This document shows, in pieces, positions 52,827 through 58,800 of a stretch of 64,000 bases of DNA (the first letter of the stretch is position 1; every line of letters starts with the position of its first letter). The stretch spans positions 23,273,621 through 23,337,620 of the forward strand of contig OZ024870.1 in NCBI GenBank assembly GCA_964017185.1, in the 5' to 3' direction. The DNA comes from Rugalucina vietnamica (lineage: Eukaryota; Mollusca; Bivalvia; Lucinida; Lucinidae). The notes below the pieces were generated by a model. That model saw nothing but the letters and a program-made list of their open reading frames with translations, did no database searches and had not been told where the DNA came from. Position numbers and translations under genes: made by a program.

Positions 52827-55800
52827 ATATATATACACCCTGACCATTTCACAGATATACCATTGAATTCTAAATTAAATAATGAAGGGACAAGTTGAAT
52901 TGGATCACTACAACGCAGTTCTCTACTACATCTTTTCTTATATATACTTTTGCCACTAGCAATGATGCATGATGTAGTTATCCTAAATCTCCAAGAAACA
53001 TAGTTTCACCACAGACACTCCTATTTGTACATACTAGAATAAAATTTTAGAAACAGTATATCTGTTAAAACATACCCTATTGTGATAAAGATCAAAACTG
53101 CTCACCAGTCCCTGGTGGTAAATAATATCTGGTCCATTGAGTCTTTATTTATGAATCACTGCTGCTTTACAACAATCAATACACATTGCCTCAGTGTCAG
53201 TTCACACCCTCCAGGGGAAATTTTGAGTAAATGAGAAACAAAAGTGTTTGAGTAAATGAGAGATAATTGGCTGTTTGTAAAGTTTACCTATTAACAATTT
53301 ATTATATCTGAAAACAATTGTTCACAGTGATGGTATTGTATCATTTCTCTTCTCTGTCTATTAAAGCTGTGAGAAATTGTTGGGCTGCTACATGCCTTTC
53401 TAGTAATATGATAAATCACTGAGCAAATCACTTACATGTACAATGTAACAGTCTTCCTAGGAAAGTGGTTATGTCAGACCAGTCATGGTTTGTCAGCCAG
53501 GCCAGCTGTTATTTGAGCATTGCTTTATATATAGAATGCATGACACAGGGTTTAATTCATTCTAAGTGTGAAGCAGCATAAATACAAACGTATTTGTTCT
53601 GCAATATAAACGTAGGCAGATTTTCTAACTGACATTGATATTGTAACTTTTTTCTGTAATCAAGAAAGTAATCATAAATAATCATGATTACTGGCCTAAT
53701 AAAACATGATTATGGTTGAATTAGGATTAAAATTACTTTGAAATTTTATGATTACTGATTATCCATGATTATTCAATAATTTTATAATCGATTACTGATG
53801 ATTAAATTACTGATTATGATTACCCCATGTCTGGTATGTATGGTTGCGGCCAAATAAACAATGATTTCCAATTTTGAGCTCTTTATTTAAAATTGAATAC
53901 TATGACGTTTTAGCTGCTTATAGTTCTGTTAAATCTGATGTTGACCCCGGAAGGACAAAAAACTAAATGAAGTAAGAGTAGACGTCCTATTGACAGGAAT
54001 TGACATACTTACATTTAAAATCCGCACCCAGACTCCATGCAGGAGAGTAAGGACAGCTCAAAACGTTACTCAAATCTTTACAAAATCTATGGAGAGCGTT
54101 ATGACACGCCCCTTAACAAGTTGGCTGTCCAAAAAATTGCAATCCATGGGGACTGAAAAACAATAGGTTTAAATGCGTGTACGAGGAGACTTAATTGAAT
54201 GCTTATTTGTATTATTATTCTTTCAGATGGTTTTCCAAAAGACCCGGAAGAATTTCATGATTTGTTGGACGAATTTCTTCGAAGTGTTTTCGGGCTACCT
54301 TTCTCTAAATATATCGAATTGTCAGACACTAAACCTAAATATATCAAAGTGAGTATAAGTATTTGGCTGCGTGACCAGAAACATGTTTAAGGATTTCATG
54401 TTTGGTAAGACATGGCGTTCAATTAATAAATAGTGGGGAAGAGATGATCGTTGTATCTACGCATGATCGTACAAAAGTAGAAAAATAAATCAAATACGAT
54501 ATGGTACTATTCAACCGAAACTTTATTCCCATAGTTGATAGTTTGAAAACTGACAAAAGTAAACCAATTTAAGCTATTAAATGCTTGCTTTTTTACACCC
54601 AAGTGTTAAGTACATTATACAATAATGACTAGACGGAATATTTTCATCGGTATTCCGTTAGACCTCTCCATGTCACGGGAGAGGGGCGAGGTCACGAAGT
54701 GTATCGAAGTGCAGGTTAGCCAGCTGATCTAATAATGACCAGGAATTATCAAAATTCTAACCCAGACGCCGAGGGGAACAGAAAGGAACACTTACAGTAC
54801 ACTACACTATCTGCTTTAAAGTAGATAAATACCCAAATTTCATCTGAAAATTATAATGTTACAACAGTTATTGTCGAGATTAAATTGTGCTATAGGTACA
54901 TGTATTTGCTTGACAGTTTATCATAATCCCCTTGTATTTCAGTGGACATATTTCCCTTTTCAACAAATTGTATCCCAAGACGTTTGGCTGAATGAATATA
55001 TAATGGAAGAAGTTAGAAGGATAGCAGACGAGACGACGGCACAACTTGACGGTGGAAAATGTTTTGTTTATTCACTGTTCCATATATTTACAGAAGTCAT
55101 ACGTGTATGTATTTTGACATAGATACTGCTCATTCGGTAATTTGTTAAGTGAAAAGCGCTAGTCAGTCACATGTGTGTATTGTCGATCAACCAAGGCAGC
55201 TCCTCTTATGTAAAATAAAACATTAAAAAATGTGTGATTCACTTAATGTGCACGCTACTCTTTTTTATTTTACCTAAAAACGATACTTATAAATGTTCAG
55301 TGAGTAGTGTAATGTAGCTTATTTCACTAAAATCGAATTCAGTGTCTTATTTCACATAAATTCAATGTTTAAATTCGAATTCAATGTCGTATTTCAATCG
55401 GTTTAAATCAAAATCGATATGCTATTTCACTTAACGTGAAATAGCATCTCAATTTTAAGCGCCGCAGATTTTAACAGTCTTATTTCACTAACAAATCGAA
55501 TTCAATGTCTTATATCAAAATCAAATTCAATGTCTTATTTATTTTTAAATGGAATTTTATGTCTTATTTCAGTACGTAGACTGGGAGATTACGAGAAACT
55601 TTATCTTGGCCGGAATTGCAATATTTGTGGTCACTCTGCTTCTCATTGTTGATCTCATTACTAGCTTCTTGGTTCTCATATGTGTTGCCTTGACTACGGT
55701 AAGTTACTTAGAATTTTATTGCGATCATTCCAGCTAACATGTACATATGTCAAATGTTATACATCAGGAAAACATGTCCATGCAATGAATATCCCCTTAT

Positions 55801-58800
55801 AGCCCACTCTTATAATTGAGCCGCGACGCGAGAAAACCGGTCTTCGGGGTTTCCGACCAGGTCTGACACAAACCGGCCTGTACAAGCTCAGAAAAAAGCT
55901 AGAAGCTTGAAATTTCGGATTTAAGTAGAAGAGGAATTGTACTATCCGAGTAGCGAAAACAAAGGCGCTGTTCAGCTTCGCGGTTACCGCGAAGCTGATC
56001 TGCGCCTTTGTTTTCGCATAGTCGAAAATCCGGTTTTCTCATGACGCGGCTCAATATTATAGCAAATCTGGAGTATGCAGAGGTATAAATAGTTTTCTTA
56101 TTTTTGCTCCAAACATAGATTGTGGGTACTCGTTAGAAGGTGAGGCGGTTCTTACGTGTACCCATAATCTATGTTTTGAGCAAAAATAAGAAACATATCA
56201 AAATTTTTCATCAGAAATTTTTCCATATTTAAAGCTAATAAAATCTCTGTTTATTGCATGGGCAAGTTTTTGTAATGAACAAATTATGATTGTTGAGTTC
56301 TTAACAATGATAGAGAACTGATTTAGGAACTACTGTTAAACACTTATACTCAGGGTCAGCTCTTTGCATTTCTTTATAAACTTAAAATTTCGTACTTTTG
56401 TTGAAACCTAGCCGCCAGCAATTGAAATATAAGGCGATTTAAACCCATATTAGACAAATGGATTTTCTCATCATTATCATTAGGGTGAGTCAACTTTCAT
56501 TTTAGGGGCGTCATGAGTGATTTTTAAATTTTATTCTGTTTTTCGATGAAAATTCTCTAAGCAAACAGAAATAGCCTCAGATGGGGCTATACTGTTTGCC
56601 TATGTGCCATAAAAGGGACGCCAGGCTTAAATGAGTTAAATACTTGATGACTTTATCCATTTCATTGGTTTAATTGAACAGTTTTATATGAACTGTCTTT
56701 TGTAAGCCAACAAAACTTGCATGATCGCATTAACTCATTTAAGCTTGGCATCCCTTTTATAGGACATAGGCAAACAGAATAGCCCCAGATGTGACGCCGC
56801 AGAACGCGGTGTCCCATCTGGGGCTATTCTGTTCGCTTATAGAATTCTCATAGAAAAATTGAATAAAAATTAAAAATCACCCCTGGCGCCCCTAAAATAA
56901 AAGTGGACTCATCCAATTGATAAGGATGGGAAAATCCATTCGTCAAATATGGGTTTGATCATTATGCATTACTATCTTAATACAGATTGACATTATGGGT
57001 TCTCTACATTTCTGGGACTTCTACATGGACGTAAATATGGTGGTACTACTCATTATATCCATAGGCCTGGCAGTGGATTTCTCGGCTCATATAGGATACA
57101 CCTTTATGACTGTATCGGGAACAAAAAATGGTACGCTTTCTTTACATGGTAACAGGTCTGTGTTTTTTGATAATGATGACAAAAATTTGTTTTTCGCCAG
57201 CAGATATTTTTCTCTTTTACGTCGGTGAGGGAAGTTGTAGAGATACATGTACATGTATGAAAGTGTGTACAAAGTCAGGAAAACTTCTGAACGGCATATT
57301 GTACAACCGATTAATTTAAATGTTGCAAGTTTTATTTCTATTTCGACATCTTGATTGCCCAGCCTTCCTGATAACCAGCTTAGACTTATTCTGGAAAAAC
57401 ATTTCTTAGTTCATGTAAAGGACATAACGCATGTCAAATGATTAATAATTGAGTCTGATTACACTAGAGCAACATGGTTGTGTCGTAACAACAAAGTTTT
57501 AGGTGTATGTACTTAATAAATGACACATTTCATGGTATTTGTTTCAGAAAGGGCTAAAAGTACCATATACCAGATAGGGCCTGCTATATTTCACGGGGCT
57601 GTTACAACATTTCTAGTGTTCTTTGTTCTCATATTTGGTCGAAGTCTATCACTATTCTTCGCTGTAAGTATACATGTATTACAGGCGTGTATAACTACGT
57701 AGGCACAAAGAGCATAACTTTCATGAAAAGGTCTTTTGCCATCTAATGTTGAGCTATTCTAAACAGTTAGTGAAGGCCAGTCTGTCTTTTACATTGCCAG
57801 GAGAACATTAGACAACGTTTACTCTTTGTCTAACTTAACGAACGTTTACTAGTAAACGTTATTTAGTGTCTCTGTCATTTGTAATATTATATGAGCCTGT
57901 GCATGAGAAAACCAACAATTTGGGGTTCCGACCAGGTCTGACACAAACCAGCCTGTACAGTCAGAGAAGAAACCCAGGATCTTGAAAATTTGGGAATAAG
58001 TAGAGGAGGAAATGTACTATCCGTGTAGCGAAAACAAAGACGCTGATCAGCTTCGCGGTTACCGCGAAGCTGATCTGCGTCTTTGTTTTCGCCCATGCAA
58101 ATTGTTGGTTTTCTCACGCACAGGCTCATATAGAAATGATTTCAGGTGTTCATTTTGGTAGTGCTATTTGGGTTATTCCACGGACTGTGCTTCCTTCCCG
58201 TGGTTTTAAGCATAATTGGTCCCTCACCTTACTATAATGCTGGGCCCAGTGGTACGGACGACAGCATCTGGCATAAAGACAGGATGCTGAGAAAGGTGGG
58301 TTAGTGGCGTGGTGTTTATTCAGCATAATGGAGGTGTAAGTGCCTCGAGCTGAGGTCGTAGAATGCTGACTAAAACTTAACTTTTTGGTGTTTCGTTAGT
58401 AGTACTTCAGGTCTGTGTTCCATATAAACTGTTAGAAGCTTAACTTTTCAACTTTTCTGTACTTCGTAAAACAGTTCCTTGTTCCATTATAAACTGTATC
58501 AGAAAACAGCCGAGGAGCATTCCGTCCACAATAATTGAAGTAATCAGTGAACATAAATTGATCGTTGAACATAAAATGATAATTTACATGTAGACCTTAA
58601 CGACGTCTGATAACAGATTAATTAACTGAAAATATATCAAAATACTTATTTTGACCACAACATCAATCATCGTAATGCGGTGTTTGATTTAAAGCAATCT
58701 TGCAATAAAAGCTTTTGTTAATAGAATGACCATTTGCACTTTCAATACACAATGTTAGCTGAATCCTTGTACCTAAACGCCTGCTTTTCTGTCTTTCAGA

